Assembly: GCA_022482925.1 (NCBI GenBank)
Contig: JAKVOG010000001.1
Coordinates: forward strand, 248,001 to 312,000
Source: Selenomonas sp.
GTDB lineage: Bacteria; Bacillota; Negativicutes; Selenomonadales; Selenomonadaceae
DNA: 64,000 bases
Reading direction: 5' to 3'
The translations under genes were made by a program, and so were the position numbers. Below, piece by piece: positions 1 to 9,693 of this stretch. The notes below the pieces were generated by a model. It did not search any database. It saw nothing but the letters and a program-made list of their open reading frames with translations, and was not told the DNA's origin. Position 1 is the stretch's first letter, and every line of letters starts with the position of its first letter.

Positions 1-3000
1 GGTTCGCTTTCCAGGATTCCTTCATCTTATCTGCTCCGGCAGTCTGGGTGAACTCTCCATACAGGTTCTGGTTGCTGGCAAGCTTCTGGCTGAAGCCGAT
101 GCCATACTCGAACCAGCTGTCCTTGAACGATTCGGAGCTGCGCTTGGAGTAGCTGCCATAACCAGCTGCCACGGCCGTGTCACCGGCAAATTCCCGCAAG
201 TATGAGAGCTTCAGATAGACATTGCCTGCCTTCGTATCCCGACCGACATTGACGCCCAACCGACCTACGCAGGAATTCACCGAATCATTATGGATCCGGG
301 CACCGGCGGCGCCGTTCTGCCGCATCGTGTAGTCATCGCTGCCGATATGGCTGTAGTTGAATTCTGCCTGCGGCTCAAGATAGAGTCCTGCCTTCAGGTC
401 CTGACGGCGGCCATATTCGATGGACATATTGAGTCCATTGCTGGCGGTGTCGCTATCGTATCGGTTCGTCCCCGACCAGGTTTTCGTAGTACTGCTCATG
501 CGGCCATATTTCACGATGGCATCGAGAAAATGTCCGCGTGCGCCCATGTAGCTGCCATAGATACCAGCCAGCTTGGAATCGGTGTCGCCGCTGACTCCGC
601 TGCCAGAGATATCGCCATCCATGAAAGAAAGCGCTACGCCAGTAAAGAGCTTGCCATCGCCAGCCTTGATTCCCCGGTCATAGCCTGCCTGGATGCCATG
701 ATAGCTGACATTCGATGGTGACGAGGTCCGTATCTCCGTCTTGCCGCCATAGATACGTCCCCAGGCGCCGGCATCCCCTGCATCATCGCGCAGGTCGCCC
801 ATGCGGCGATGCAGGTCATTGTCTGCCGAACGCCAGGCAGCCACCGTGCCTTGCGAGCTGCTGCCGGCCACTTTGGCCATAACCATGGCCTTGCCTTCCT
901 GCACTGCAGGCGTCTCCGTTCCCGGATCCGTGCCTGGTGCCGCAGCATTGCCACTGACGGTCAACGCTGTAAGCTTCGTCACTCCATCCGTCGTCACGAG
1001 GGTCGGGGTCAACGTAAGTTCTTTCGTCATGAGGCCGGCAGCCACGTCCTTCGTGGTCTTGTAGGCCTTGGCCGTCACGGTATCCTTGAGGTCGTCCGTC
1101 TTGAGCACGGTGATGCCAGCCTCTGAAGTATAGGTGCCATCAGTCGACATCGCCGGATCGTTGGCGATCTGGATGATATACTTATTGGCCTCCCCGGTCA
1201 CGCCGGTCAGGTTCACGAGATCTGCCTTGTTGCTCTTGATGTCGCTCGACAGGACAAAAGCCGCCCCATTCAGGGAACTGCCTGCACTGCTGATGTTCAG
1301 GGTACGCGTCCCCTGGCTGCCCGTCCGATAGCTGTTCGCATGCGCATGCCAGAGGTCGAGGACACCGCCGTCAGCAGCCAGGGTCAAGGTATCGCTCAGG
1401 CTGTAGTTGTCGCCTGATACATACCAGATGGCCCCGTTGCTGAGGTCCAGATTGATGGTCCCCAGCGCCGAATCCTGCTTCAGGGCGCCGGCCAGATAGG
1501 AATCTCCATTGGAGAGATTGGCCTGGACCTTTGCCTTGCCGGTGACCTGGATATCCCCATCCAGCTTCACAGTCTTATCCTTGTTCGGGTTGATGATGAG
1601 GGTTGCCGAATGATCCGAAGCCGCAGCTCCGCCCGTGACATGCAGACTATCCCCATCGCTATCCGGGCTGACCGTAAGATCGCCGTCATAGGTCTGGATG
1701 ATATCCGTGCCATCACCTGGCAAATCCAGCTTCAGTCCATCCTCTTTCGTAACCGCTCCCGATTCTTTATTGGAAACCGTATTCCCGCTGATGGTCAGTG
1801 CCGTAAGCTTCGTCACACCATTCGTGGTCACGAGCATCGGCGTCAGTGTGACCTTCGTCGTCACGAGGCCGGCCGCTGCATCTTTCGTCGTCGTGTAGGC
1901 CCTGGCCGCCACAGTATCGGTCGTCTTGTCTGTCGTGAGCACAGTGATGCCATTCGCCGCCGTATAGCTGCCATCTACGGACATCGCCGGATCGTTGGCG
2001 ATCTGGATCGTATACTGGTTGCTGTCGCCGGTGACGCCGGTCAATGTCACGGCATCAGCCTTGCTGTTCTGGATGTCGCTCGAAAGCACGAAGTTCGCTC
2101 CATTCAGGGATGTGCCTGCCTTGCTGACCGCAAAAGTACGCGTCCCCGCCGAGGCCGAACGCTTCGTTGTCGGCGTCGCATGCCAGAGGTCGATGTTGCC
2201 GCCATCGGCACTGATCTGCAAACTATCGCTGAGTGCATAGCTGTCATCCGGTGCATACCAGGTGCTGCCTTGGCTGATTCCCAGTGCGATCTTCCCCGAA
2301 TCCTCGCACACCAGGTTGCCCGCAAGGAACGAATCCTGATTGGACAGGTTGACTGTGACCTCACCACAATCAGCAGCCTTCACATCGCCCGTCAGCTTGA
2401 CCGTCTTATCCTTGCCGGGATTCACTTTCAAAACTGCAGAAGAAGCCGGGACTCCAGTTTCAGGGCCGTCATTCAGTCCCGGCTGAGAGGTTCCTGCCTT
2501 CCCCTGTGCCAGCAATACATAGCCAGCCTTCGCGGAATTGACAATGGAAACATCCCCGGTCAGGCTGACCGTCTTGCCCGAATCTGCAGCCACTACCTTC
2601 GCATATCCGTCCTGTATCGTGATATCTGCCGCATCCGTCCCGCTGCCCCTATAGATGCGGTCCTGATTGCCATTGACAGTCAATGATGCCAGGCTGGTCT
2701 TGAGACCATCGGCACTGGTCACAAGTTCCGGGGTCAGTGTGACCGTCTTGCTGGTCAGCCCCGCATCTGCTGCTGTCGTATAAGTATATACTGCTGACTG
2801 CACCTTATCCGTAGCCTGATTCGTCGTCAGCACCACAGGAGCCTGATCGAGCATCAAATAGGTTCCATCCGTCGCCGGATCATAGACTACCTGTACTGTA
2901 TAGGTATTGCTGTCCCCACTAACGCCCGTCAGCGTTACCTGATCTGCCCTGCTGTTTTGGACATCACTTGACAGCCGGAATGCAGCTCCATTCAACGACG

Positions 3001-3628
3001 TCCCGGCTCCACTGACCGCAAAGGTGCGTTTGCCCGCGTTCTTCGAGCGAACCGTTGCCGGCGTCGCATGCCAGAGGTCGATGTTGCCGCCATTGGCACT
3101 GATCTTCAAACTATCGCTGAGTGCATAGCTGTCTCCCGGCGCATACCAGGTGCTGCTGTTGCTGAGATCCAGTGCGATCTTCCCCAAGTCCGCGCGCACC
3201 AGGTCGCCCGCGAGGAACGAATCCTGATTGGACAGGTTGACCGTGACCTCACCATAATCAGCAGCCTTCACATCGCCCGTCAGCTTCACCGTCTTATCCT
3301 TATTCGGGTTTACCGTCAGATTTCCCTTGTAGCCAGACTCAATATCTCCCTGCGCCAGCAGGACATAGCTACTCTCTCCCTGCGCGGCTTTGGCAATGGA
3401 GACATCTCCATTCAAGGAGACCGTTGTATCCGAAGGCCAACGGTCTCCGACCACAGATATACATCCATCTGCAATGGCAATATCGTCTGTAATAGGCGAA
3501 TTCGCTTGGTATGTCTGCGAGTTGGTAATCGTTGCCGCCAGGACATCTTGTCCTGGCAGGGCTGCTCCTGTGAGCATGAGGGCACACAGGACCTGTGTCG
3601 TCAGTTGTGCTTTCTTTTTCTTATTCAA
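1..3628 (-). CDS. Autotransporter 1 with triplicated passenger (C-terminus off the left edge)
   Basis: Type V secreted surface protein. The frame is open from a TTG at 3628 to the window edge (about 1209 codons). The TTG follows GGAGGA with a 6-nt spacer, and the protein starts MNKKKKAQLTTQVL with a hydrophobic stretch ending near DVLAA, a plausible signal peptide. The passenger holds three related blocks of about 215 residues. The C-terminal beta-barrel domain begins near position 835 with RRMGDLR and GAWGRIYGG, followed by YHGIQAGYDR, typical of the autotransporter domain family; only its last residues are missing. A GT8 glycosyltransferase gene ends 98 bp upstream on the same strand with no terminator seen between, so the two may be co-transcribed. 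The ligand or adhesive role cannot be read from sequence. Confidence 0.88.
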   Translation of the reverse strand, partial: MNKKKKAQLTTQVLCALMLTGAALPGQDVLAATITNSQTYQANSPITDDIAIADGCISVVGDRWPSDTTVSLNGDVSIAKAAQGESSYVLLAQGDIESGYKGNLTVNPNKDKTVKLTGDVKAADYGEVTVNLSNQDSFLAGDLVRADLGKIALDLSNSSTWYAPGDSYALSDSLKISANGGNIDLWHATPATVRSKNAGKRTFAVSGAGTSLNGAAFRLSSDVQNSRADQVTLTGVSGDSNTYTVQVVYDPATDGTYLMLDQAPVVLTTNQATDKVQSAVYTYTTAADAGLTSKTVTLTPELVTSADGLKTSLASLTVNGNQDRIYRGSGTDAADITIQDGYAKVVAADSGKTVSLTGDVSIVNSAKAGYVLLAQGKAGTSQPGLNDGPETGVPASSAVLKVNPGKDKTVKLTGDVKAADCGEVTVNLSNQDSFLAGNLVCEDSGKIALGISQGSTWYAPDDSYALSDSLQISADGGNIDLWHATPTTKRSASAGTRTFAVSKAGTSLNGANFVLSSDIQNSKADAVTLTGVTGDSNQYTIQIANDPAMSVDGSYTAANGITVLTTDKTTDTVAARAYTTTKDAAAGLVTTKVTLTPMLVTTNGVTKLTALTISGNTVSNKESGAVTKEDGLKLDLPGDGTDIIQTYDGDLTVSPDSDGDSLHVTGGAAASDHSATLIINPNKDKTVKLDGDIQVTGKAKVQANLSNGDSYLAGALKQDSALGTINLDLSNGAIWYVSGDNYSLSDTLTLAADGGVLDLWHAHANSYRTGSQGTRTLNISSAGSSLNGAAFVLSSDIKSNKADLVNLTGVTGEANKYIIQIANDPAMSTDGTYTSEAGITVLKTDDLKDTVTAKAYKTTKDVAAGLMTKELTLTPTLVTTDGVTKLTALTVSGNAAAPGTDPGTETPAVQEGKAMVMAKVAGSSSQGTVAAWRSADNDLHRRMGDLRDDAGDAGAWGRIYGGKTEIRTSSPSNVSYHGIQAGYDRGIKAGDGKLFTGVALSFMDGDISGSGVSGDTDSKLAGIYGSYMGARGHFLDAIVKYGRMSSTTKTWSGTNRYDSDTASNGLNMSIEYGRRQDLKAGLYLEPQAEFNYSHIGSDDYTMRQNGAAGARIHNDSVNSCVGRLGVNVGRDTKAGNVYLKLSYLREFAGDTAVAAGYGSYSKRSSESFKDSWFEYGIGFSQKLASNQNLYGEFTQTAGADKMKESWKAN
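942..1597 (-). repeat. Autotransporter passenger repeat, copy 3
   Basis: Third and most diverged passenger repeat (NLSNGDSYLAG, LDLWHAH). It ends just before the linker to the beta-barrel. Its tail (VTKLTALTVSGN) closely matches copy 2. Confidence 0.78.
1782..2432 (-). repeat. Autotransporter passenger repeat, copy 2
   Basis: Second passenger repeat, about 885 bp from copy 1. It shares the KDKTVKL start, the NLSNQDSFLAG segment and the IDLWHAT segment with copy 1. Confidence 0.8.
2668..3318 (-). repeat. Autotransporter passenger repeat, copy 1
   Basis: First of three direct repeats of about 650 bp in the passenger. Each begins with a KDKTVKL block, runs through a YALSD...DLWHA segment and ends with LTP.LVT and a short SGN or NGN-type sequence. 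Copies 1 and 2 are almost identical in DNA over roughly 70 bp (3063-3133 against 2167-2237). Confidence 0.8.
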
Positions 3629-3726
3629 TTCTTTTCCTCCCTGTCGTTTCGCTTTCCCTGGGAATACTCCATGTCCCCGAACCGCTTGTGCGGCAGTGTT
3701 CCTCTTCCTCTACGATCCGCCTCCTT

Positions 3727-4734
3727 TCACTTTTTCTCTGGTACCGGCCAGTACCCTTTACCGATCATGTCCTTCTTCTCTTCGCTCAGCTGCCCGGTCT
3801 GCTCCAGATAGAACTCCAGCAGCCGCTGGGCGGCGATACCCAGATAGCGGGCCGCATCCTGCCAGGCTCCTTGACGCTCGGCATTCTTCCCCGCCAGGAA
3901 GGCGTTGCGCACTTCCCACGGTTCTTCCGGCTCCATCGTATCCCAAAGAGAACGATGGACATAGCGCCAGTACGGCTCTGCGACCTGCGGGTCCGCATAA
4001 CGGATCCACGGCTTGCCCTCATTGAGGAAATGCCAGAATATATTTCCTGGCGCCAGCCGGATGTCCAACGGATTGAACGCATTCATCAGGCAGACCTGCT
4101 CATGGCTGATCTCCAGCCAGTCTCCATCCAGCACCTTGTTGAGCGCATCCTGCTCCAGCAGGGAGAACGCCTGGCCCTGCTGCCGGTAGCAGTCGAGCAC
4201 CTTCTTCGTCAGTCCCTGCTCCCGCCATGCCGCCAGGTCGATGACCAGGAAGCCGGCATTGAGATACCGATCCTGCTTCAGCCGGATCCTTGCCGCTTTC
4301 TCTGCCGCATTCCCCTCCATCACAGCAGCCAGCGGATGTCCCTCCAGGTCGAGCTGCCAGAGTGACTCTGCCCTGCCCACGCAGAGCATATCCGCATCAC
4401 AATAGATGACCCGCTGCACGTCCCGGGGCAGCAGCATCGGCATCAGTATACGCAGGAATACGGTCTGGCTGAGCCGTTCCGGCGACACGCCAGCCGACAC
4501 CCGCTGGATCCCTGCCAGTGCCTGATGGGCGTCATAGATGAATACCCGCGTATTCCGATAGAGCCGCGTGAAGGTATCCAGCCGTGCCTGATCGTCCGGC
4601 AGCAGTCCTCCATCGCAGATTAGATGGAAGCACACCGGATACCCCGGATGATTCAGCACGATCGAGGTCATCACGATACCCGCATATTTCACATAGTTCG
4701 CATCCACACCAAAGGCAAACTGCATTTCTTCCAT
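3727..4734 (-). CDS. Glycosyltransferase family 8
   Basis: Predicted cytoplasmic GT8 (GT-A fold, retaining) enzyme of 335 residues that would transfer a sugar from a nucleotide-sugar. The N-terminus (MQFAFGVDANYVKYAGI) fits the family nucleotide-binding strand, the metal-binding DxD is present in YCDADML, and YLNAGFLVIDL plus LLEQDALNKV match the GT8 core. The C-terminal FWHFLNEGKPW corresponds to the family HF.G..KPW motif. The start has a GGAGGGG ribosome site. Because it sits directly upstream of autotransporter 1, the acceptor could be that passenger or a cell-surface glycan; this is inference. Confidence 0.85.
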   Translation of the reverse strand: MEEMQFAFGVDANYVKYAGIVMTSIVLNHPGYPVCFHLICDGGLLPDDQARLDTFTRLYRNTRVFIYDAHQALAGIQRVSAGVSPERLSQTVFLRILMPMLLPRDVQRVIYCDADMLCVGRAESLWQLDLEGHPLAAVMEGNAAEKAARIRLKQDRYLNAGFLVIDLAAWREQGLTKKVLDCYRQQGQAFSLLEQDALNKVLDGDWLEISHEQVCLMNAFNPLDIRLAPGNIFWHFLNEGKPWIRYADPQVAEPYWRYVHRSLWDTMEPEEPWEVRNAFLAGKNAERQGAWQDAARYLGIAAQRLLEFYLEQTGQLSEEKKDMIGKGYWPVPEKK

Positions 4735-4805
4735 GATTCCATCCCCTCCGCAACTGCTTCGTCCGCTAAGTTTCCTGTCCAGCCCGAAAATAAACTATCA
4801 TTTTT

Positions 4806-4835
4806 AAATTAGCATGATTCCTGACCAAAAGTCAA
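4806..4835 (-). promoter_or_regulatory. Possible promoter for the GT8/autotransporter pair
   Basis: On the minus strand TTGACT is followed after 18 bp by TAATTT, about 70 bp before the GT8 start. The -10 match is weak. Confidence 0.35.
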
Positions 4836-4880
4836 TGAAAGTTTACGCCAAAGGGTGATTGTTTGCATGAAAAGAAACAA

Positions 4881-4929
4881 AGCCATAGTAAAAGCCCCCC
4901 TGAAATCAGGGGGGGCTTTTACTATGGCT
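4881..4929 (-). terminator. Terminator after sstT
   Basis: Inverted repeat with arms of about 23 nt (AGCCATAGTAAAAGCC... and its complement, C6 against G7) starting 11 bp past the sstT stop and followed on the minus strand by a T-rich tract. It may also act on the plus strand. Confidence 0.85.
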
Positions 4930-4939
4930 GACCGATCAG

Positions 4940-6193
4940 TTAGTCTTTTCCGCTTGGAACCAGATCAGCAGCGGTAAGGCTGCCTTCTTTGGCGCGCTGG
5001 GCAAACTCAGCGGTAGCGGTGAAGAGCACATCACTGGAGCTGTTGAGCGCAGTCTCGCAGGAGTCCTGCAGGACACCGATGATGAAGCCAACGCCAACGA
5101 CCTGCATGGCAATATCATTGCTGATACCGAAGGATGCGCAGGCAACGGGGATCAGCAGCAGCGAACCACCGGCAACACCCGAGGCACCGCAGGCGCCGAC
5201 CGTAGCGATGACGCAGAGCAGCAGCGCCGTCGGCAGGTCAACTACGATTCCCATCGTATGTGCACAAGCCAGCGAGAGGACGGCAATCGTGATGGCCGCG
5301 CCACTCATGTTGACCGTAGCCCCCAATGGAATTGAGATTGAATACGTGTCTTCGTTAAGTCCCAGACGCTCGCACAGCGACAAGTTGACTGGAATGTTTG
5401 CGGCCGAGCTGCGGGTGAAGAAGGCGTACAATCCACTCTCACGCAGCGTAGCCCAGACCAGCGGATACGGATTCCGATGGATGTTCAGATAGACGATCAG
5501 TGGATTCATAATGAGGGCAACCGAGAAGAACGCGCCCAGGAGTACGCCCAGAAGCTGTACATAGCCGAGCAGTGCGCCAAGACCACTGGTACCGATCGCA
5601 TTGGCAACGAGTCCCATGATACCAAATGGTGCAAAGCGGATGACCCACTGTACGATCTTGGTCACTGCCCTGGCCAGGTCATCGATCATCTTCTTCGTGC
5701 TGTCAGAAGCACTGTGCAGAGCGACACCACAAAGTACGCTCCAGGCGAGAATCCCGATGTAGTTGGCGCTAGCCAATGCATGCAACGGATTGTCGACGAC
5801 GCTCAGGATCAGGTTGTGCAGGACCTCGAGGATTCCGCTTGGCGGTGCAACCTTCGCATCTGCCAGCTGCAGCTGCAGCGTGGTCGGAAATGTAAAGGAA
5901 TACACAACGGCAATAACCGATGCCAGGAATGTCGCAATGATGTACAGCTTCACGATTGGCTTCATCGATGCACTGGCATCCGCATTCTTCTGGGCCATGG
6001 CATTCATGACCAGCACAAATACCAGGATTGGTGCGACGCCCTTCAATGCACGAACGAACAGGTCACCCAGAATCGACACAGCCGGTACCGTTTCCGGTGC
6101 TTCAATTGCCAAAATAATACCAATAACCAGGCCTACGGCAATCAATTTGATCAGTGCCGTTTCCTGATACTTTCTTCCGATGGCTCTAAACAT
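4940..6193 (-). CDS. sstT: Serine/threonine:Na+ symporter SstT
   Basis: Inner-membrane DAACS-family transporter, 417 residues, the usual SstT length. It would import serine and threonine with sodium. Visible features are multiple hydrophobic helices, the re-entrant loop segment [14 protein letters not shown], the ion-binding helix [12 protein letters not shown], and the C-terminal [12 protein letters not shown] characteristic of SstT rather than of glutamate or dicarboxylate carriers. The start has a strong AAGGAGG site. It is a single-gene unit with its own promoter (6260-6288) and a terminator on the 3' side. Confidence 0.92.
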   Translation of the reverse strand: MFRAIGRKYQETALIKLIAVGLVIGIILAIEAPETVPAVSILGDLFVRALKGVAPILVFVLVMNAMAQKNADASASMKPIVKLYIIATFLASVIAVVYSFTFPTTLQLQLADAKVAPPSGILEVLHNLILSVVDNPLHALASANYIGILAWSVLCGVALHSASDSTKKMIDDLARAVTKIVQWVIRFAPFGIMGLVANAIGTSGLGALLGYVQLLGVLLGAFFSVALIMNPLIVYLNIHRNPYPLVWATLRESGLYAFFTRSSAANIPVNLSLCERLGLNEDTYSISIPLGATVNMSGAAITIAVLSLACAHTMGIVVDLPTALLLCVIATVGACGASGVAGGSLLLIPVACASFGISNDIAMQVVGVGFIIGVLQDSCETALNSSSDVLFTATAEFAQRAKEGSLTAADLVPSGKD

Positions 6194-6259
6194 AAAAATC
6201 CTCCTTAGTCATCTTTAAAGATCCACAATAATTCCGTACTCTTATAGGATACATTTGTT

Positions 6260-6288
6260 AGTATACGCCAAACGTTACACACTTGCAA
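6260..6288 (-). promoter_or_regulatory. sstT promoter
   Basis: Minus-strand TTGCAA, 17-bp spacer, TATACT; transcription would start about 60 bp before the sstT start codon. Confidence 0.65.
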
Positions 6289-6338
6289 GATATTTTTGGC
6301 TAAACGTATCCTTAGAGTGTACTTTTTCACTAAAAATA

Positions 6339-6379
6339 ACGCAACGCGTACACATCCAGCGGACATGTACGCGTTGCGT
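6339..6379 (-). terminator. Terminator after the RfbD-like gene
   Basis: Nearly perfect 19-bp inverted repeat (ACGCAACGCGTACA... arms) with an AGC loop, 16 bp after the stop and followed by TATTTTTAG on the minus strand. Confidence 0.85.
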
Positions 6380-6394
6380 GGATATTTTCTTATT

Positions 6395-7243
6395 TTAATC
6401 TGCACAAAGTTCAATGAGATAACGCCCCACGGCATCCTGCCAACGTGGCAGATGCTTAAAGCCTGCGGCATCCAGACAGTCTTTGCTCATACGGGAATTC
6501 TTCGGGCGCACGGCCCTGGTCGGATAAGCAGTGGACGGCACCGGTGTAACCTTCGTAGTCCGCCCCGCCTGACTGAATACTTCTGCTGCCAGTTCCGCCC
6601 AGGAGCAAATGCCTTCATTGGTCGCGTGATAGACACCATAGTGATCGCTTTCCGCCATATCAGCCAATAATACGGCCAGATCACGCGTATACGTCGGTGA
6701 ACCGATCTGATCGTCAACTACGGTCAGCTCATCGTGCGTCTCGCTGAGCTTCAGCATCGTCTTGATGAAATTTTTGCCATTGATTCCGAAAACCCAGGAA
6801 ATACGGACAATAAAGTATTTGGTCAACAGTTCCTGAACAGCCTGTTCACCGTGCAGCTTGGTTTGTCCATAGACATTCTGCGGTGCCTTTTCATCGGCCG
6901 GTTCATAGAACTGCTCACCATCGCCACGAAATACATAATCCGTGCTGATATATATCATCTTTGCATCAATATCCCGGCAGATTGCTGCCAGGTTCCGCGT
7001 TCCGCCGGCATTCACGTTTTCACAGCGTTCACGTTCGTCTTCGGCTCTGTCTACAGCCGTATAGGCTGCACAATGCATGACTACATCCGGTTTCCATTCT
7101 GTGAGGTACTTGCGCGCAGCTTCATAATCGGTCAGTGAAAAATCTTTACTGGATACACCACGCACATCTGCGCCACGCAGTTCCAGTTCTTTCACACAGT
7201 CATAGCCCAGCTGTCCTGTGACGCCGGTTACCAAAACTTTCAT
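6395..7243 (-). CDS. rfbD: dTDP-4-dehydrorhamnose reductase (RfbD/RmlD family)
   Basis: Extended SDR enzyme that would reduce dTDP-4-keto-L-rhamnose to dTDP-L-rhamnose for surface glycans. It shows the N-terminal NAD(P) motif GVTGQLGYD, HCAAYTAVD, the YISTDYVF strand, the catalytic YGQTK, the SWVFG motif and DDQIGSPTYT. No rfbA, rfbB or rfbC lies beside it. I place the start at 7243 because MKVLVTG is the conserved beginning; in-frame ATGs at 7255, 7267 and 7294 exist and none has ideal ribosome-site spacing, so the first residues are uncertain. Confidence 0.87.
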   Translation of the reverse strand: MKVLVTGVTGQLGYDCVKELELRGADVRGVSSKDFSLTDYEAARKYLTEWKPDVVMHCAAYTAVDRAEDERERCENVNAGGTRNLAAICRDIDAKMIYISTDYVFRGDGEQFYEPADEKAPQNVYGQTKLHGEQAVQELLTKYFIVRISWVFGINGKNFIKTMLKLSETHDELTVVDDQIGSPTYTRDLAVLLADMAESDHYGVYHATNEGICSWAELAAEVFSQAGRTTKVTPVPSTAYPTRAVRPKNSRMSKDCLDAAGFKHLPRWQDAVGRYLIELCAD

Positions 7244-7361
7244 TCTAATGTTCATCCTTTCTTCCATACATCTCCATTCTTTTTTATTCGGCATTCACCC
7301 GTAAGTTCCTGCCTCAACCGCGAATTTTCGGTCAGACCACACCAGAATCGTCCATTACACG

Positions 7362-7392
7362 CAAAAAGCACAGAACATCAACCGTTCTGTGC
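7362..7392 (-). terminator. Terminator of the two-component operon
   Basis: Stem GCACAGAAC/GTTCTGTGC with a 7-nt loop followed by TTTTTGC on the minus strand, just after the histidine kinase stop. Confidence 0.85.
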
Positions 7393-7400
7393 CTCAATAC

Positions 7401-8873
7401 TCAGTTCAATTGTTTCGGTGAATCCTTTTGTACCAAAGGGATCTTCAATATCATGGTCGTCCCCTTGCCCAAATCACTCTCCATCGAGATCTCTATGCCA
7501 TGCTGCTCAGCAATCCAGCTGGCAATCGAAAGTCCGAGCCCTGTACCGCTGACACCCCCCTGTGCTTTGGTACGGGACGCGTCGACACGATAGAATCGGT
7601 CAAAGACTTTTTGCTGATCTTCCCTGGCAATACCGATACCATCATCAGCCAGTTCCAGCTGCATGTACTGTCCATCCGCCGTACGACGGGAACGGGCAGT
7701 GATATGCCCACCAGCAGGTGTATATTTCGTACTGTTCTCCAGGAAAATACGCATCATCTGACGCATCGTCACCTGATCCGCATAAATGACACCGGGCTCA
7801 TTCTCAAGCAAGTCCACCGAATGTGTCTTCGTCACCAGTTTCATTTTGCGCATGACATCTTCCACCAGTTCCGAAAGCTCCATATTCTCCTTATGCAGGA
7901 CCTGCCGCTGCTGATCAGCCCGGGCCAGGAACAGCAGTTTCTCAATCAGCTGCTGCATATCCTCAGCCTCTGAGCGGATAGACGATATGCCCTCATCCAG
8001 CACTTCCTCATCAGAACGCCCCCAACGGGACAAAAGATCCGAATAGCCCAGAATGACCGTGACCGGTGTGCGCAGTTCATGCGATGCATCGGATACAAAA
8101 CGCTGTTGCTGCTTGAAGCCTGCCTCCAGCCGGTCAAGCATATGGTTGAAGGTATCCGCCAGCTCCGAAAGCTCATCCCGTACCGGAGGTACCGTTATCC
8201 GCCGATCCATTTTCTCGATCTCGATCTTGCGTGCCGTCGCCGTCATATCGCGGATTGGCTGCAGGATACGGTTGCTGACAAAATAGCCTGCTGCCAGTGC
8301 CAGCACAAAGCCCAGTATCGTCATCAGGAACAGGATCTTCTGCAAGGTCTCCAGGAAATGCTTCTCGGCGGTTATCGTCTTGAAAAAATGCATCTGATAA
8401 TACTGTCCATGATACTCCACATCCATCTTGGCATGATAGAGCGTCATATTCTTGACCTGAGCGACCTGCATCGCCTTATTGGCCCAGAACGGTGGATTTT
8501 TCAGGGTAGCATTCTCTACCTCCTGTGTCGACGGATAGTGGGCATCATTTTCATAGACAACCTGACCAGTCAGATCCGTGACACGCAGCACAACGCCCGG
8601 CATCACCTGATCATCGCCCCAGAACTCAGGTCCCATCGGCATGCCCTGGTCCATACGCTGCAGGACATGATGCATACTGATTTCCAGTTCCACCTCTGCC
8701 TGATGATAAAATGAGAAATATACTCCCAAACCAGTCAGCGCACTGGTCAGGATCAATACAAGCAATAAGACCGCTGCATAAAAGCATGTAATTTTAGTTG
8801 AAATCCGTGCATAACGAAGCCGATTGAGCATCATCAACGGATGATGCAGCCAGGCTTTACTCCTTGATCGCAT
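7401..8873 (-). CDS. Two-component sensor histidine kinase (HAMP, HisKA, HATPase)
   Basis: Membrane sensor of 490 residues. A helix at about 29-55 and another at about 178-200 flank an extracytoplasmic sensor region of about 120 residues. HAMP follows (about 200-253, including NRILQPI). The phosphoacceptor is His265 in SDASHELRTP. ATP-binding motifs are ENSTKYT, LADDGIGIA and GTGLGLSIA. The start overlaps the response-regulator stop by 17 nt, so the two are translationally coupled. The architecture fits the OmpR-partner class of envelope sensors; the signal is unknown. Confidence 0.92.
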   Translation of the reverse strand: MRSRSKAWLHHPLMMLNRLRYARISTKITCFYAAVLLLVLILTSALTGLGVYFSFYHQAEVELEISMHHVLQRMDQGMPMGPEFWGDDQVMPGVVLRVTDLTGQVVYENDAHYPSTQEVENATLKNPPFWANKAMQVAQVKNMTLYHAKMDVEYHGQYYQMHFFKTITAEKHFLETLQKILFLMTILGFVLALAAGYFVSNRILQPIRDMTATARKIEIEKMDRRITVPPVRDELSELADTFNHMLDRLEAGFKQQQRFVSDASHELRTPVTVILGYSDLLSRWGRSDEEVLDEGISSIRSEAEDMQQLIEKLLFLARADQQRQVLHKENMELSELVEDVMRKMKLVTKTHSVDLLENEPGVIYADQVTMRQMMRIFLENSTKYTPAGGHITARSRRTADGQYMQLELADDGIGIAREDQQKVFDRFYRVDASRTKAQGGVSGTGLGLSIASWIAEQHGIEISMESDLGKGTTMILKIPLVQKDSPKQLN

Positions 8874-9549
8874 AACCTACGCCTCGAACCGTATAGATAT
8901 ATTTCACATTGAAATGATCGTCGATTTTTGCACGCAGGTAACGTATATAAACATCTACCACATTGGTATCACCCGTATAGTCATAGCCCCAAACTTCCTG
9001 CAGGATCTGATCGCGGGTCAGTACATTCCGCTTGTTGCGGAGCAAATATTCAAGCAGCGAATACTCTTTTTTCGTCAACTGGACTTCTTCGCCCTGTACC
9101 GTCACTTCATAACGGCTCGGATACATGATGAGGTCCTTGACCTGAAGTTTTTCTCCCTCCGGTCCCTCACCATTCTCGCCGCTGCGCTGCTTGCGCAGCG
9201 CGTTGCGAACACGGGCCAGCAGTTCCTGGATTGCAAATGGCTTCGTCATATAATCATCCGCACCAATATCCAGGCCATTAACTTTATCTTCCACATCGTC
9301 ACGGGCCGTGAGCATAATGATTGGAATATCGGAGATCTCACGGACTTTACGGCAGATTGTCATACCATCCATCTCCGGAAGCATGATATCCAGCAATACC
9401 AGATCGTATTCTTCCTGAGCAATCCGTTCAAACGCACGCAGGCCATTTTCCTCCGTAGCCGTCTCGTATCCCTCGTGTTCCAGCTCAATCTGCAGGAAGC
9501 GGGCAATACGCCGCTCATCCTCCACTATAAAAATACGTGGTTTCCCCAT
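8857..9549 (-). CDS. OmpR/PhoB-family response regulator
   Basis: Cytoplasmic DNA-binding regulator of about 230 residues. The receiver domain has the acidic pair in VEDERR, the phospho-Asp in LLDIMLPEMDG, the Thr in MLTARDD and Lys in MTKPF. A winged helix follows (LTKKEYSLLEYLL, RDQILQEVWG, VDVYIRYLRAKID). ATG 9549 (MGKPRIF) is preferred over the ATG 15 nt upstream because GGAGGT lies 8 nt before it. It is the first gene of the pair with the kinase. Confidence 0.93.
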   Translation of the reverse strand: MGKPRIFIVEDERRIARFLQIELEHEGYETATEENGLRAFERIAQEEYDLVLLDIMLPEMDGMTICRKVREISDIPIIMLTARDDVEDKVNGLDIGADDYMTKPFAIQELLARVRNALRKQRSGENGEGPEGEKLQVKDLIMYPSRYEVTVQGEEVQLTKKEYSLLEYLLRNKRNVLTRDQILQEVWGYDYTGDTNVVDVYIRYLRAKIDDHFNVKYIYTVRGVGYAIKE

Positions 9550-9627
9550 TTCATGTACCTCCATCTATCTCTATGCTTCGATTTATCATCGATCAAACTA
9601 CAAAACCATACTATTATAATATAACAA

Positions 9628-9654
9628 ACGGCAAGCGCTGAAAAGCCTTGCCGT
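9628..9654 (-). terminator. Terminator after the thioesterase gene
   Basis: ACGGCAAG/CTTGCCGT stem with a 11-nt loop followed by TTTGTTATATT on the minus strand. A TATAAT (9618-9613) just beyond could belong to the response-regulator promoter, but I see no good -35. Confidence 0.75.
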
Positions 9655-9693
9655 CTAATTCTAATTCAAAAATAATAGTTTGGGATATTTGTC

